A stretch of 64,000 nucleotides of DNA from the NCBI GenBank assembly GCA_019925095.2, contig CM034389.1, positions 23,361,435-23,425,434 on the forward strand. Reading direction: 5' to 3'. The notes beneath the pieces were generated by a model, which saw only the letters and a list, made by a program, of their open reading frames with translations, did not search any database and was not told where the DNA came from. The position numbers and the translations under genes were made by a program. Shown here one piece after another: positions 1 through 11,817 of the stretch. Origin of the DNA: Dendrolimus kikuchii. Lineage: Eukaryota; Arthropoda; Insecta; Lepidoptera; Lasiocampidae. Every line of letters starts with the position of its first letter. Position 1 is the first letter of the stretch.

Positions 1-194
1 TCATCGCTGTAGATAAGAAGTAGATTATATGAATATCTTTACATCATTGATAAACCTAGTCCTCCGCATGAATGAATATGTTCATATTTATAAAGTTTCT
101 TATCATATATAAATGAATGAATGACTTATATTGAATGTTTCTACTGGGATTCGTTAATGGCTCAGTGTAATTAATGTAAATGGTAATATTTTAT

Positions 195-500
195 CCGTGC
201 AGGAACGGAGAAAGAATACAATTTCTTGCGGCCGGGCGGCCTGTTGTAAGAGGCGACATAACAACCCACAGTCAGGTGGTAGGGCATTTGCCCGACTGGA
301 CGGCTACCACCCCTGTTCTAAAGTATGTCGCCATAACAACCTCGAGTTGTGTTCCGGCATTAGTGACCAGGTTCCAGTGTCCCTTAAGAGAGCAGCAGCG
401 CATTTGTAGCACCTTTGGTGTTGCAAATGTCCATAGGCGATGGTAACCGCTTTCCATCAAGTGGGCCGTCTGCCTGTCTGCTGAACTCCTGCAATAAAAT
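195..500 (+). repeat. SINE-like repeat, long copy 1
   Basis: Starts gtgcaggaacggagaaag, has ggtggtagggcatttgcccg and ctaccacc in the middle (a potential hairpin), ggttccagt, and ends aaccgctttccatcaagtgg, ctgctgaactcctgcaataaa with A-rich tail. All six long copies share this order at high similarity. The last 100 nt match the LINE at 57913-58730. A pol III B-box-like gttccagtc is present, but no convincing A box was found, so the head type is open. Confidence 0.8.
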
Positions 501-949
501 AAAAAAAATATATTGGTAGAAAATATAAGAGATATTATGACAATTAACGAACTGATGTTTATTCCTGAGAAATATCAAAAATTATCCTAAGAAGCCACCA
601 AGATACGATCCGATAACAGGAAATAGAAGATGTTAAAAATTAGACACAGTACATATTTCACCTATGTAGGTATACAAATTACATTTTTTTATTTCTTATT
701 AAGTCTAAAATGATTGCTTTATGCATGTTGTAGTTTGGTATCAAAATAGTACTGGCTATGTAAATATCTTAAATCATATAAACGTATATCTCAATGGTAA
801 ATACATAGAAAAATACACGAAGTCACATATGAAAATTAATAAAATAAATTCTCACTCCAATCCTGGCTTCCACTAAAACAAGTTATTTATTTTACTTTAA
901 TGCAAATAGATATAAAGGTACTTCACTACTAAAATATATCATAAAACTA

Positions 950-1275
950 GCGGCCCCGGCAGACGTTGTCCTGCTCTGAAAGAATAAAAATCTAGGACCC
1001 GATCCCAGCGCCACCTACCGGTTCCAATTCCGAATCTAAACCATCCGGGAACCCAGTCAAAAACACAAAAACAAAATCACCAAAATCGGTCCAGGTGATT
1101 AGGAGGATTCTAGAACCCGATCTCAGCGCCACCTACCAGTTCCAACGGGGTAAGAAGTATCCTATGTCCGTCTCCTGGTTCTAAGCTACCTCCCCACCAA
1201 TTTTCAGCCAAATCGGTACAGCCGTTCTTGACTTATAAATAGTGTAACTAACACTACTTTCTTTTATATATATAG
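950..1275 (+). repeat. Interspersed repeat, 'cggcagacgttgtcctg' family
   Basis: cggcagacgttgtcctgctc, aaatctaggacccgatccca, a second partial unit with ctagaacccgatctcagcgc, then aaatcggtacagccgttctt and an AT end. Related to 20485-20820. Confidence 0.6.
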
Positions 1276-2299
1276 ATTATTTCGAATGTCAGAAAATCTA
1301 TAAATAAAATGTCGTGAGGTATATAAAAAGAAATACAAACAAACTAAGTAGGTACACCAATATAACATTTAAAGTAACATTTCCAATTGAAATATTCATT
1401 AATGCTATAATGAATAATATTATTAAACTCTAATAGTCATTATGCTACAATTATTATAATGTAAGGCACCTGTACAACTTTTCATCTTAATGAAATTCGA
1501 TGAATGAATTTCAAACTTTATCAAGCAAAGTGGTCGTCAAATTGACAAACATTAATGCTTCCTGATCTTTGGAAAGTAGCGGAAAACCACTCCAAGGACC
1601 AACAACGTCATACAGACCAACTTCTTTACCTCCGGTGGTGTCGAATATGTTTGAAAAACTGTCACTGAAAAAATTTAAAACCGATTTATTGCCTTTACCT
1701 TAAAAATATGTATTAGACGTTTTTGAATCATGCGGCTTCGCTCGTGTAGATTTCGGATAGATAAGAAGCGGAAACTAATTCCTTTTTCGTCATAAAAGCT
1801 TATTAGACTCAAATACCTGTAAGTCAATTTCGTTATTGAAAGTATGCATATTCCAATATTCATAATATTCGGTCTATACCCAAGGCCGTTAAGAAGGAAC
1901 AAACAAACTTACAAGTTATACTTCGTCTTTGTCCAACCTATATCTGCTGTGTAAAAAGCACAACTTTGAAATATGTATTGAAACATTATACAGTTTTCAT
2001 CTGCCAATATTTCGCGGTTAATGCATATAGCATATTTTTTAACAACACAGTTCGCCTCATAATGCTTAGGGCCACATCGCAGTCTCTTTATACGAATTTG
2101 CTTTAAAAACTGGTTATTATATCAAAATGTCCAAAAAAATACCCATAGCAGATACTGGTTTGACAACGAAGACTTTAAAAAAAAGTTACACTCACTTTTA
2201 CTTACCCCCATATTATTATGTTTATTAATATGCAATAATATCGAGAAGTCAATGAATAAAATTTCAATTATCAGCAGTTAAATACAAATATTATAATTA

Positions 2300-2610
2300 A
2301 GGCTAGCTGATGCCCGCAAATTCGTCCGCGTGGTGCGGTTTTTTAATTAACCCACGGGAACTCTTTAGTTTTCGGGATCAAAAGTATCCTATATGTTGAT
2401 CAGGGATATAAGCTACCACCATACAAAATTTCATTTAAATCGGTCCAGTCGTTTCGGAGATTAGCCGGTACAAACAGATAAACAGAGAAACAAAAAATTT
2501 GAAAAATCTCTAAACTAGTTCTATTTCACTTCTTACATCCCCCTGACTTGGTTTTTAGCATTTCTTTTCATTGTACAGAAATTCGACCTCTACAGTTTTA
2601 TTATATATAT
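2300..2610 (+). repeat. Interspersed repeat, 'gcccgcaaattcgtccgcgtgg' family
   Basis: gctagctgatgcccgcaaat, cgtccgcgtgg, then gggatcaaaagtatcctata, gatataagctaccacc, aatcggtccagtcgtttcgg and an AT end. This head is widespread in Lepidoptera. It is the uninterrupted form of the copy at 24017-25260. Confidence 0.65.
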
Positions 2611-3379
2611 GTATAGATTAATAAAATTAAGCAGGAAGTTAACATGGATGTTGTAGATTAATTTAAATTATTATGTATCTAGTTTCAAATAGATTATGGT
2701 CGTTAGTTTTTAGAATATATTTATGCAAATTTAAAACTCGTCAACATAGTATCTTTGTTAAGTAACTCCGTTGGCAGAGCGAAGTAGAAATGTAGAATGT
2801 ATGTTGGCATTTGAAATATGTGTGTGTAAAAGAAAAAAAACAACACACATGGCACTAGATAGGACTATATATAAGTATAGATATAAGGCCAACACTGCAC
2901 ATGCACTTCCTCACAACACCAGCATGTAACAGATACACTCTACATTAGTATAAGTTTAGTATTAAAATTAGAATAAATTAATATAATAAGTTATTCTTAA
3001 GGTACACCAAAACATAAAAATTACTACATATAATGTCACATACACTAACAAAAATAAACAATAAGCGTGTATGGAGTCTCAAATTTTTCATAGAAATTAA
3101 GTAGTAAAAAAGGGTACGGAACTCGAGTCCGTAGAGATATTAAAAAAAATAAAAAAATATGTGTGTGTACTCTCGATACAACTTTTCGCTGTCCTGAGTA
3201 GTTTTATGCAAATTACCGGTTTACTCGCCCAGGTCAATAGCCAACTTATCCCTGTAGCAATACTGGATCAATTGGAGGCAAACCAATTGGTCGCTCTGGA
3301 TATGCTGTACAATGCACAATCTCCTCTTCTTTTCTACCCGTCCAACGTGAGCGACGTCTTAAATGATTGATTTGAATTT

Positions 3380-3560
3380 CAAGAACATTGTTCTTGCGTG
3401 CCGTGGAGATTTGGGATGAGCTCCTATTAGTTGAAATTTTCCCACAGCGCTATGATATGAGGTTTTTCAGAAAAGGTGTCATAAATCTCCTTTGAGATCA
3501 GCTGCGCTTCGATGACTCCTCTGGTGTTGCAGGTGAACCGTCAGCCTGTCTGCTTACTTT
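3380..3560 (+). mobile_element. Diverged fragment of the same LINE 3' end
   Basis: Bases such as gatttgggatgagctcc, cacagcgctatgatatgagg and gtttttcagaaaaggtgtca match the DNA behind WNELP, PQRYDM and FFKKGVI in the 57913-58730 LINE, followed by a degraded tail with gtcagcctgtctgct. Frames are broken. It lies about 180 bp before the Walker A exon. Confidence 0.65.
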
Positions 3561-3736
3561 CTTGTAGATACAAAAAATTCAGTTTCGTTCCCAAATTACG
3601 AAGATTGTTATTTCTTTATTATAATCATACATACGTTGATGGTGTTATTTAGAATATGTACTAAATAAAACAAGTCAACGTATACAAATTACATAATAGC
3701 GACAAAGTATTTATTTGAACTTTCTATCTTTTTCAG

Positions 3737-3914
3737 TGGCGCTGGGAAAACGACATTTCTGGTGTCTTTGGCTGGCAAATGTACCTTGCCATCTGAAGGA
3801 ATGGTGACTGTTAACAGCGTGAATGTCAAGGATGTTCAATACACAGTAGAAATTGTTCCACAATTTGACGTTTTCATCGACAGTTTAAGTGTAATTGAAC
3901 ATTTAATATTTATG
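3737..3914 (+). CDS. ABCG plus-strand exon: Walker A and Q-loop
   Basis: The acceptor is ...tttttcag and the donor is atg|gtgaga. The first base completes a codon split 2+1, giving S-GAGKTTF (Walker A). About 40 residues later comes EIVPQFD, the Q-loop in the ABCG form VPQxD, then SVIEHLIFM. There are 59 full codons and the exon ends in phase 0, matching the next exon. The equivalent minus-strand exon (60177-60360) has 61 codons with the same phases. Confidence 0.88.
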
Positions 3915-4361
3915 GTGAGATGCTTTGCTGCTTTACAACCGTAATTTTAATTATCATGGGACGTGTCTTTTTATAATTTTGTTTACTTAAATATTTGTAA
4001 TAAGCTGTAAGATCCTAAGCTATAAGATTTATGATTCATATTGTGGTTGTTTTAATCCATATTTCCACTAACTTTTACCCCGTTGCCTCATTTGCATAAA
4101 CTACCAATTTGTGATAAAAATCATCCTGTAGATAAAGGGTATTTTATTTACTTTACACTATTAAAAATAAACTATAGGCTAGAACTATATATTCATTCTG
4201 CACAAACGTTTTGGTTTTCTGTCCCTAAAGTATATTAATTCGAGAGACATGCATACACTGGACACCGGGAATAAGATATCAACAAAAATATAGATTTACA
4301 TACCAGTCCCACAATTATATATATAATAGACTATCATACTAAGAAATGCCTGATGTTTCAG

Positions 4362-4511
4362 ACAGAGATGAAGCTAGGCAGCTATAAGACACCTAGTAAT
4401 CGGTCAGCTTTAAGCATGTTGATAAGGGAACTGAAACTAGAAGCGCATCAGGAGACGCCAATATTTGCCCTGTCTGGAGGGGAACGGCGGTTGCTCTCAT
4501 TGGCCACATCG
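4362..4511 (+). CDS. ABCG plus-strand exon: ABC signature motif
   Basis: Fifty codons, phase 0 at both ends, acceptor gtttcag and donor tcg|gtaatc. It encodes the helical segment with LIRELKLEAHQETPIF followed by the C-loop LSGGERRLLSLATS. The family usually has LSGGERKRL at this place; here RR-LL replaces KR-L. Confidence 0.88.
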
Positions 4512-5065
4512 GTAATCTTTAGTTTTCATGTAAATTTATCATCTCGAACAAGTAATATAATTTCGAAAACAGTCTGATATATTTTGTTGTCTGGTATTAT
4601 ATAAGTGTGTGTAGGACTACAAAAAATAATTGGTACGAAAGTGCCTACGCTATTTCAATAATTAATTATGTAACGTGAATAATTTATTCCAAAAAAGTTA
4701 GAAGGTATATAGATGTGTATTTTATGTTTGCTTCTGAGCAATCGAGCAAAAGTTCCATTTGATGGGAAGTATTATCGATACTAAGGGATAAGTCTAGTCA
4801 AGATTTTAAATATTTGTTTAAGCCTAATTTGAAGAGCCACCGCACACATTGCAGCGCATTGGGAAATATCCGTAAGGGAGTTCAATCCACAATTACTAAC
4901 AATTTCTTCTTGTCACATATATATTGTATTTGTGCAGCAAGAAGATATTATTGTATCATTATTTTATAACTCCCAAAATAAAATAGACGCTGCTCTGTTT
5001 CAAGTTAATGGACAACTGATAGAACATTGGATGAAACTACATCTTGACGTAATAATATATATATA

Positions 5066-5380
5066 TTTTTTTTTTTATTGCAGGAGATCAGCAGACAGGC
5101 AGACGGCCCACTTGATGGAAAGCGGTTACCATCGCCTATGGACATTTGCAACAGCAAAGTTGCTACAAATGCGCTGCTTCTCTCTTAAGGGAAACTGGAA
5201 CTTGGTCACTAATGCCGGAACACAACTCAAGGTTGTTATGGCGACATACTTTAGACCAGGGGTGGTAGCCGTCCAGTCGGGCAAATGCCCTACCACCTGG
5301 CTGTGGGTTGTTTAGTCGCCTCTTACGACAGGCCGCCCGGCCGCAGGAAATTGTATTCTTTCTCCGTTCCTGCACGGATA
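5066..5380 (-). repeat. SINE-like repeat, long copy 2
   Basis: Full-length, minus orientation, with the T-run at 5066-5078 being its A-tail. It lies within the plus-gene intron upstream of the R1 element. A frame of 127 codons crosses it by chance. Confidence 0.8.
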
Positions 5381-5639
5381 AATATCTTAATATTATAACA
5401 GCAATAATGTAATTTGTAATTTATCTATATGGACCTAGTCTGAATTAAATAGTAATAATTATTATTATTTGTATCTCTCTACAGACCACGGGCTATAAAA
5501 ATGGCCTGGACTTTTGGAGGGCTTGTGTGGGCCATGGGAAGGACGACATGTAGAGGCCTCTTCGACAAATTTAATGTAAATGTGGCGTAATAATGACCGG
5601 CGATTATTCCACATTTATAAATGCAACCATGGGACAAGC
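5381..5639. other. Unrecognised stretch before R1 copy 1
   Basis: 5485-5600 is less AT-rich than its surroundings (gcttgtgtgggccatggg, gtagaggcctcttcgac) and may be a TE fragment; I cannot name it. Confidence 0.3.
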
Positions 5640-6217
5640 CCCGGTTAGGTTAGGTCAGTAGGACTCCCCCAGGGGGTGCCCCCTGCGGTCCTCACCCTCT
5701 CCCGACCGCGGTTGGCACACGGGGAAGCGTCCCCGGGGCCCCGAGCGGCCACTGTCACATTTCCTACTTTCTCTCCGTGACAGTGGTCTCCCACCTTCGT
5801 TCCGATCCTTAAAAGGCTCCTTTGTGTCCCTCCTTCACAATTATCCATCCTTTCTATTCGAAGGGCCACTCACACCTCTCCATTCAGTGGAAAGGACCAT
5901 TCGTGACGTGGCGGCGACGGGTCCATTGGTCCGGCTTGAGCCAATCCCTGGACCGGCGACGGAGTAGGCCTAGGGGCGGTCAACCCCCCATAGCTTTCGC
6001 CACCGTCGCGCGATGCTGGGTGTGGTGGCGGCGGTTTCACCCGACCGCACCCGCACCGTGGAAGACAATTGGAGGACGTGTTTGGGTGGTCGTTTCGCTC
6101 CGCTTCCCCTTTAGGGTGGATCGACTCCTCCACCCACCCGAAGCTTGGTCGGCGTGCCTATAGCTGCATGCCGGGCGGGTTATCCCGGATGTTAGCGCCC
6201 TGTGGGCGGCGTGTGGG

Positions 6218-8752
6218 GTGTCCTGTTTACAGTCATCTCGCACGCCGCTCACAGAATCTAGTTGTAAGCATTCAGATGGTCTCCTTCAAGGAGACAAACA
6301 ACTCCTCGGAGTTCATAAAACAATGACATGGAAGCGCAAAATAAAGAAGCACTACCCCAGGTGGGTCGATCTTCGTCGAGAGAGGAAGGCGAATCCCACC
6401 CTGCGGCCGGTACCTATGGCCCGGGCAGAAGCCCCCCATCGTATTCTGGGGGGGGGGGCGATTTTACGCTCGACCTGGAGTCTGTCCAAGGTGAAAGTGC
6501 CCGAGATGGGCGGAGAAGTTGTTTTTAACCGCAGTAGCAGTAGGACAAGTGGCAGAACATCGGCCATGAGCTGCGCTGCGAGCGGGACTGTGGGTGGAGT
6601 AACTGAGGAATCGGACTCTAACGTCTCAGTGTTCTCCACTCATTCTCGCTCCCGATCGCGTTCACGCTCCGGCTCCGATCGCGAGAGATTCGCGGAGCCG
6701 TGGAGCTTACGTCTTCGGAAGAAGAGGCCGAGGCCGGCGCCTTATCGCGGACCCAAAGACCCTACCGCATCCAGCGGTGAGGAGAGTCATATTTCAAAAA
6801 CCCCCCGCAACGTATCACCACCAGCGGCGGGAATTTGCGACGCGTCTGCGAGCCTAGCCAAAGCCAAGGAGGCAATCCTCCAAGCCAGCAGAGAGGGCCC
6901 TGAGTTGGCTGATCACGAGGTGCGTGCCGCCGAGCTGTGTAGAGCAGCCGAGGAGTCCCGAATCGCTCGGCAGGCTCCTGAGCTCTTGGGCCACTCGGGG
7001 TCCATCACGGATGAGGTGGGGGCCAAGACGGCCCAAGCCATCGAAACGGACGTCCGTAATGCCCTGGGGATTATACGCCATGTGGCGAAAGTCCCCCGGG
7101 GCTTGAAAGGGACGTTCGTAAAATCTCTAAACGACTCGGTCGGCATCCTCAGCGACGCCTTTGAGGCTTTGCGAGGCCGGACTGAGTCAGAAGAGATAAG
7201 ACGTCTTGAAGTGGCAAACCGGCGCCTCGAAAATGAGGTAAAGGAGATGCGGAAAGAAATGGCGGGTCTCAGGGCTGAGATCGTCCGTGCCCGCAACGAC
7301 CCTCCACCACCGCCGCCACCACCTCCTCCAAAATCCCAGACGAGGCTGCAGCCACAAACCTCCCTCCCGGCAGGACAGCAGCTCACCCAGGAGGAGCTTC
7401 TGCGCCACCTCACCCTTTCTATAGGGAAGATGGTGGATGCAAAGTTGGCGGCTTTAGATGACAGACTTCTCCCGGAGAAGCGAGTTCGCCCGCCATTGGC
7501 AGCGGACGCCCGGCGGGCCAATACGCAGTCCCCTGCGACATCCGGGAGTAGAATAGAAGATCCATCAGCTGCCGATTTTCCACCACTTCCCCCCTCAAAA
7601 GGAAGAGGGCGAGGATCGAAGGGAACGGTGGCACAGAAATCTGTCGTTCCACCCGTGCCTGCACCTAGGACTCAGGCCCAAGTACTAGAAGAGGGCTGGT
7701 CGCTGGTCGTTCGCAAAAAGAAAAAGAGGAAGCCACCGGCCCAAACCAATGCAGCCAGTAAGGCATCAGCGCCGAAGCCGCAGCCCAAGTCGTCGAAGCC
7801 TGCAGCTGGCCGTGGTCCACGATTGAAGGAGCCCAACGCCACGGCAGTAGTGCTGACCCTGTTGCCTGCAGCCGTGGAGAAGGGCCTCACGTACGCGGAC
7901 GTGATGGCCAAAGCCAAGTCCAGCATCAGGCTCGGCGACTTGGGAATCGCCGGCCTTAAATTAAAGACGGCTCGCACGGGTGCGCGGATGCTCCTCCTGC
8001 CGGGGAGGGATAATTTCGAAAAGGCTGATGCTCTTGCGGCAAAATTAAAGAACGTCCTCCCTGAGGAAGAGGTGAGGGTCTCTAGGCCCGAGAAATGTGT
8101 AAATGTGCGTATCTCGGGCTTGGACGACTTTACCACCGCGAACGAGGTCATAGCCGTCGTCGCCCGGGTCACGGACCATCGCTCGGAGCGTTTTAGTTCT
8201 AGCGCGATGCGTCTGGGCCCGGACAAACTGGGTTACGTCATAGTATCGTGCCCAGTGGCGGCGGCCAAAAAATTGAAGGATACAACTTTGATGGTGGGAT
8301 GGGCTTCGGCGGGAATCAAGATCCTGCCGAACCGGTCAGAGCGGTGCTGGCGCTGCCTAGTTGCGGGGCATGTCGCCTGTACCTGCTCCTCCCCTGTGGA
8401 CCGCAGCCGGGATTGTTACCGCTGCAGTCAACCCGGGCACCTCGCCGCTACGTGTTCGAGCCCGCCACACTGCAGCATCTGCGCAGCGGCGGGCAAAGCG
8501 GCTGGGCACTGGATGTGCAGGGGAGAACCGGCCGCGCGAAAAAGCGCGGGCCCCCCCACCACCACCACCAATACCACTACCAAAGGCCAGGAAGAGACGC
8601 AACAGGCACATCGTAAGAAGAAAAAGAAGAAAATAGGAGGAGGCAAAAATAAAAAGAAGGCTCCGGCCGAGGGGTTCAAGATCCAGGAACCCCCCCCACC
8701 GACGCAATCTGCAGAGCCGGAGCCAGTCGATGCCACTAGGATGGAGGAGTAA
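6218..8752 (+). CDS. R1-clade ORF1 (Gag-like RNA-binding protein)
   Basis: An 844-codon frame. From about residue 105 it has a Ser/Arg-rich stretch, then a coiled-coil-like region (EEIRRLEVANRRLENEVKEM), a poly-Pro run, basic linkers, and near residue 710 three CCHC knuckles: CWRCLVAGHVACTC, CYRCSQPGHLAATC and CSICAAAGKAAGHWMC. This layout is that of R1/TRAS-type ORF1, which packages the RNA. The true start is unclear: ATG 6328 opens a different frame reading MEAQNKEALPQVGRSSS... to a T-run at 6522-6526, and removing one T would join it to the long frame, so the first ~100 residues given by 6218 may be artificial. Confidence 0.8.
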   Translation: MSCLQSSRTPLTESSCKHSDGLLQGDKQLLGVHKTMTWKRKIKKHYPRWVDLRRERKANPTLRPVPMARAEAPHRILGGGAILRSTWSLSKVKVPEMGGEVVFNRSSSRTSGRTSAMSCAASGTVGGVTEESDSNVSVFSTHSRSRSRSRSGSDRERFAEPWSLRLRKKRPRPAPYRGPKDPTASSGEESHISKTPRNVSPPAAGICDASASLAKAKEAILQASREGPELADHEVRAAELCRAAEESRIARQAPELLGHSGSITDEVGAKTAQAIETDVRNALGIIRHVAKVPRGLKGTFVKSLNDSVGILSDAFEALRGRTESEEIRRLEVANRRLENEVKEMRKEMAGLRAEIVRARNDPPPPPPPPPPKSQTRLQPQTSLPAGQQLTQEELLRHLTLSIGKMVDAKLAALDDRLLPEKRVRPPLAADARRANTQSPATSGSRIEDPSAADFPPLPPSKGRGRGSKGTVAQKSVVPPVPAPRTQAQVLEEGWSLVVRKKKKRKPPAQTNAASKASAPKPQPKSSKPAAGRGPRLKEPNATAVVLTLLPAAVEKGLTYADVMAKAKSSIRLGDLGIAGLKLKTARTGARMLLLPGRDNFEKADALAAKLKNVLPEEEVRVSRPEKCVNVRISGLDDFTTANEVIAVVARVTDHRSERFSSSAMRLGPDKLGYVIVSCPVAAAKKLKDTTLMVGWASAGIKILPNRSERCWRCLVAGHVACTCSSPVDRSRDCYRCSQPGHLAATCSSPPHCSICAAAGKAAGHWMCRGEPAARKSAGPPTTTTNTTTKGQEETQQAHRKKKKKKIGGGKNKKKAPAEGFKIQEPPPPTQSAEPEPVDATRMEE

Positions 8753-8760
8753 TCATCCCA

Positions 8761-11700
8761 ATGGCTACCTCCATCCTAGTGGTACAAGGAAACCTAAACC
8801 ACTGCGCCGCCGCTCAAGACCTGCTGATACAGAGCATGGCGCAGTGGTCAATTGGAATTGGTGTGGTCGCCGAGCCATATTACGTCCCCCCCAGGAATGA
8901 TTGGGCGGGAGACCTCGATGGCTCGGTGGCCATAATTGTCCGGACCGCCGTCGCATGCCCGCCCCTTACCGACATTATGAGGAGTCGCGGCTATGTGGCG
9001 GCCACAATCGGGGAGTTGATGGTAGTCGGTACCTATTTCTCCCCGAATCGTCGGCTCGTCGACTTCGAGGGTTGGCTGGAAGATGTGGGCACAGTGGTGG
9101 CCCGTAATCGCTCTCGCCCCGTACTCGTGCTCGGGGACTTCAACGCCAAGTCCACGGCTTGGGGTTCCCCAAGAACATGTGCGCGAGGCGAGGCACTGGA
9201 AGAATGGGCCATCACACAGGGTCTTGTTATTCTAAACCGGGGCTCCGTACATACGTGTGTGCGCCAGCAGGGTGGCTCAATTGTAGACCTGACGTTGGCC
9301 ACCCCTGCACTGGCGCGCCGTGTGAGGGACTGGAGAGTCCTGGAGAGGGTGGAGACGCTTTCCGACCACCGGTATATCCGGTTCAGTGTCTCCACCCGAA
9401 GGTCAGAACCTCCGTCCCTAGAACCCCTGGTAGGAGATTGTCCGCGCTGGGCACTAAGGAAATTGGATCGGGAGGTATTCCGGGAGGCCCTGATAGTAGC
9501 GACGTGGTCATCAGGGCCTAATACGGAACCTCCCCAGATCGAGCAGGAGGCAGAGAATCTACGGTTGCTCGTCACTAGTGTCTGTGATGCGGCGATGCCC
9601 AGGAGGGGCCGATTTCGGCCTTCCCGTCAGGTGTACTGGTGGAGCCCGGCACTTGAGACGTTGCGTAGGGCGTGCAACCTAGCACACCGCCAGTACACCC
9701 GGCATTGTAGACGGCGTCGTCGTGCAGCAGATGCAGCGGCCGTAGCAGCTCGCCTGTACGAGGGATACAGGAGCGCCAGACGCGACTTCCAAGTCGCGAT
9801 TCGCGAAGCGAAGTCACAGGCCTGGGGGGAGATGTTGGTCAGTTTGAATGCAGACCTGTGGGGGCGTTCTTTTTAAAATGGCGCGGAATAAGCTCCGCGC
9901 CTGGGCGCCCCCGCTAACTGAGTCTCTCTCTAGAGACCTCGTACATGACGTGGTTGGCGCTCTGTTCCCCTCTAGGGCTGAGCACTCGCCTCCTGCCATG
10001 GCCCCGCCTGATGCGGAGACCAGCGCGGATGAAGACCCTGTGCCCACCGTGGACCAGGTGGAGCTGGGAGCTGCGATGTTACGGCTGAAAGTCAAAAACA
10101 CCGCCCCCGGCCTTGACGGCATACCGGGGCGTGCGTGGGTTCTTTCCCACGACGCCCTGGAGCCCCGATTGTTGCGGCTTTTCAACGCATGTTTGGCTCA
10201 AGGAAGGTTCCCGAAAAGGTGGAGGACTGGGAAACTTGTCCTCTTAAGGAAGGAGGGGTGCCCGGCGGACTCACCGTCCGCCTACCGGCCCACTGTATTG
10301 CTGGACGAGGTGGGTAAACTCTTCGAGAGGATCATCGCGGATCGCCTCGTCCAGCATCTGACGACGACTGGGCCGGATTTGGCGGACAATCAGTTCGGTT
10401 TCCGCTCAGGGCGCTCCACATTGGATGCCATCATGCGTTTGAGAAGCCTGGCGGAGGACGCAGTTTCCCGGGGCGAGGTCCTGTTGGCGGTGTCACTCGA
10501 CATCGCCAACGCATTTAATACCCTGCCCTGGGCGTGTGTTAGGGAGGCACTCCGGTACTTCCGGGTGCCGACCTACCTTCGTCAAATAGTCGGGGCATAT
10601 TTAGATGACAGAGCCGTCATCTACCCGGTCCACGCAGGGTGGAGTCGACGAGCTATGGTATGCGGTGTTCCACAGGGATCGGTATTAGGCCCTCTGCTGT
10701 GGAACATCGCATACGACTGGACATTGCGGTGTAGGGTCCTCCCAGGCGTCAGCATCATCTGCTATGCAGATGACACGCTGATCGCCGCCAATGGGAGGAC
10801 CCATAGGCAGGCGTGCATCCTGGGCACGGCTGGGGTGTCGCAAATTGTAGGCAGGATCCGGCGATCGGGGAAACTATGAAGTATCTGGGATTGGTCCTCG
10901 ATAGCCGATGGGACTTTTCGGCACATTTTAGGCAATTGGCCCCCAAGCTCAAAAGGGCGGCGGGAGCGCTTTCGCGCCTGCTGCCAAACATTGGGGGGCC
11001 CGAAGCCACGTGCCGAAAACTCTTCGAAGGCATCGTGCGGTCTATGGCCCTATATGGGGCCCCCGTATGGGCTGACCGCCTGGCGGCCAGAAATATAGTC
11101 TTGCTGCGGCAAGCGCAGCGAGTACTGGCCGTCAGGGCGATAAGGGGATACCGTACGGTGTCCTTCGAAGCGGCCTCGCTACTCGCCGGATCCCCACCAT
11201 GGGACCTCGAAGCCAGGGTCCTCGCGTCGCTATACCAGTGGCGCAAGGAGGCCCTGGTCAGGGGCACGAGACCGGCGCCTCAGGAAACAGAGGCCTGCCG
11301 GTCGGAGCTCCGCGACGTCGCCATGGTGGTCTGGGAAGAACGCCTCAGACACCCCAGCGCGGGCCTCGCCACCATTGAAGCGGTGAGGCCCGTCCTGCAA
11401 GACTGGATAAAACGTAGACACGGCACCCTGACGTTTCGGCTGACACAGGTCCTCTCGGGGCATGGCTGCTTCGGGAGGTACCTGTGTCGCCTAGGCCGTG
11501 AGCCGACGTCAGGGTGCCATCATTGCGACACCGGCGACGAGGATACGGCGCTGCACACACTCCAGGAGTGTTCTGCCTGGACAGAGCAGCGCCGAGACCT
11601 CGTCGCCGTCACCGGATTTGACCTCTCGCTCCCGGCCGTGGTACGCACCATGGTCGGGAGCTCAACCGGATGGGACGCCGTCTCCTCCTTCTGCGAGCGC

Positions 11701-11817
11701 GTTATGCTTGCGAAGGAGGAGGCGGAGCGGGAGCGTGAGCGGACATCTTTGCTCCGCTCCCGCCAAAGGAGGACGCGCCGACGCCGGAGGGCGGATTTCG
11801 ACCTTCGGCCACCGTAA
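8761..11817 (+). pseudogene. R1-clade ORF2 (endonuclease-reverse transcriptase), broken
   Basis: The APE-type endonuclease comes first (VVQGNLNHCA, VAEPYYVP, LGDFNAKSTAWGS, SIVDLTLA, SDHRYIRF), then RT with NTAPGLDGIPGRAW, FGFRSGRSTLDAI, GVPQGSVLGPLLWN and CYADDTLIA, and last the CHHC-type finger SGCHHC...H...C. It is open to 9876, where a T5 run (9870-9874) has one base too many against copy 2. The next frame runs to about 10875, where roughly 110 bp present in copy 2 (about 47532-47641) are missing and the frame shifts again. The final part ends at 11817. Confidence 0.88.

Larger units (their letters stand above)
501..3160. other. AT-rich DNA without recognised genes
   Basis: Apart from the repeats at 950-1275 and 2300-2610, nothing coding is supported. 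The frames of 60-75 codons here lack family features. The exon expected before Walker A of the plus-strand ABCG gene was searched for by motif and not found. Confidence 0.6.

Noticed and set aside
3161..3370. 69-codon frame before the Walker A exon
   Set aside because: No family match, no phase fit to 3737, and it runs toward a LINE relic.
4932..5315. 127-codon plus-strand frame
   Set aside because: Most of it is the reverse strand of a SINE-like repeat; similar chance frames occur in the other copies.
5645..6252. Overlapping frames in the R1 leader
   Set aside because: GC-rich 5' UTR gives long chance frames on both strands; no protein motifs.
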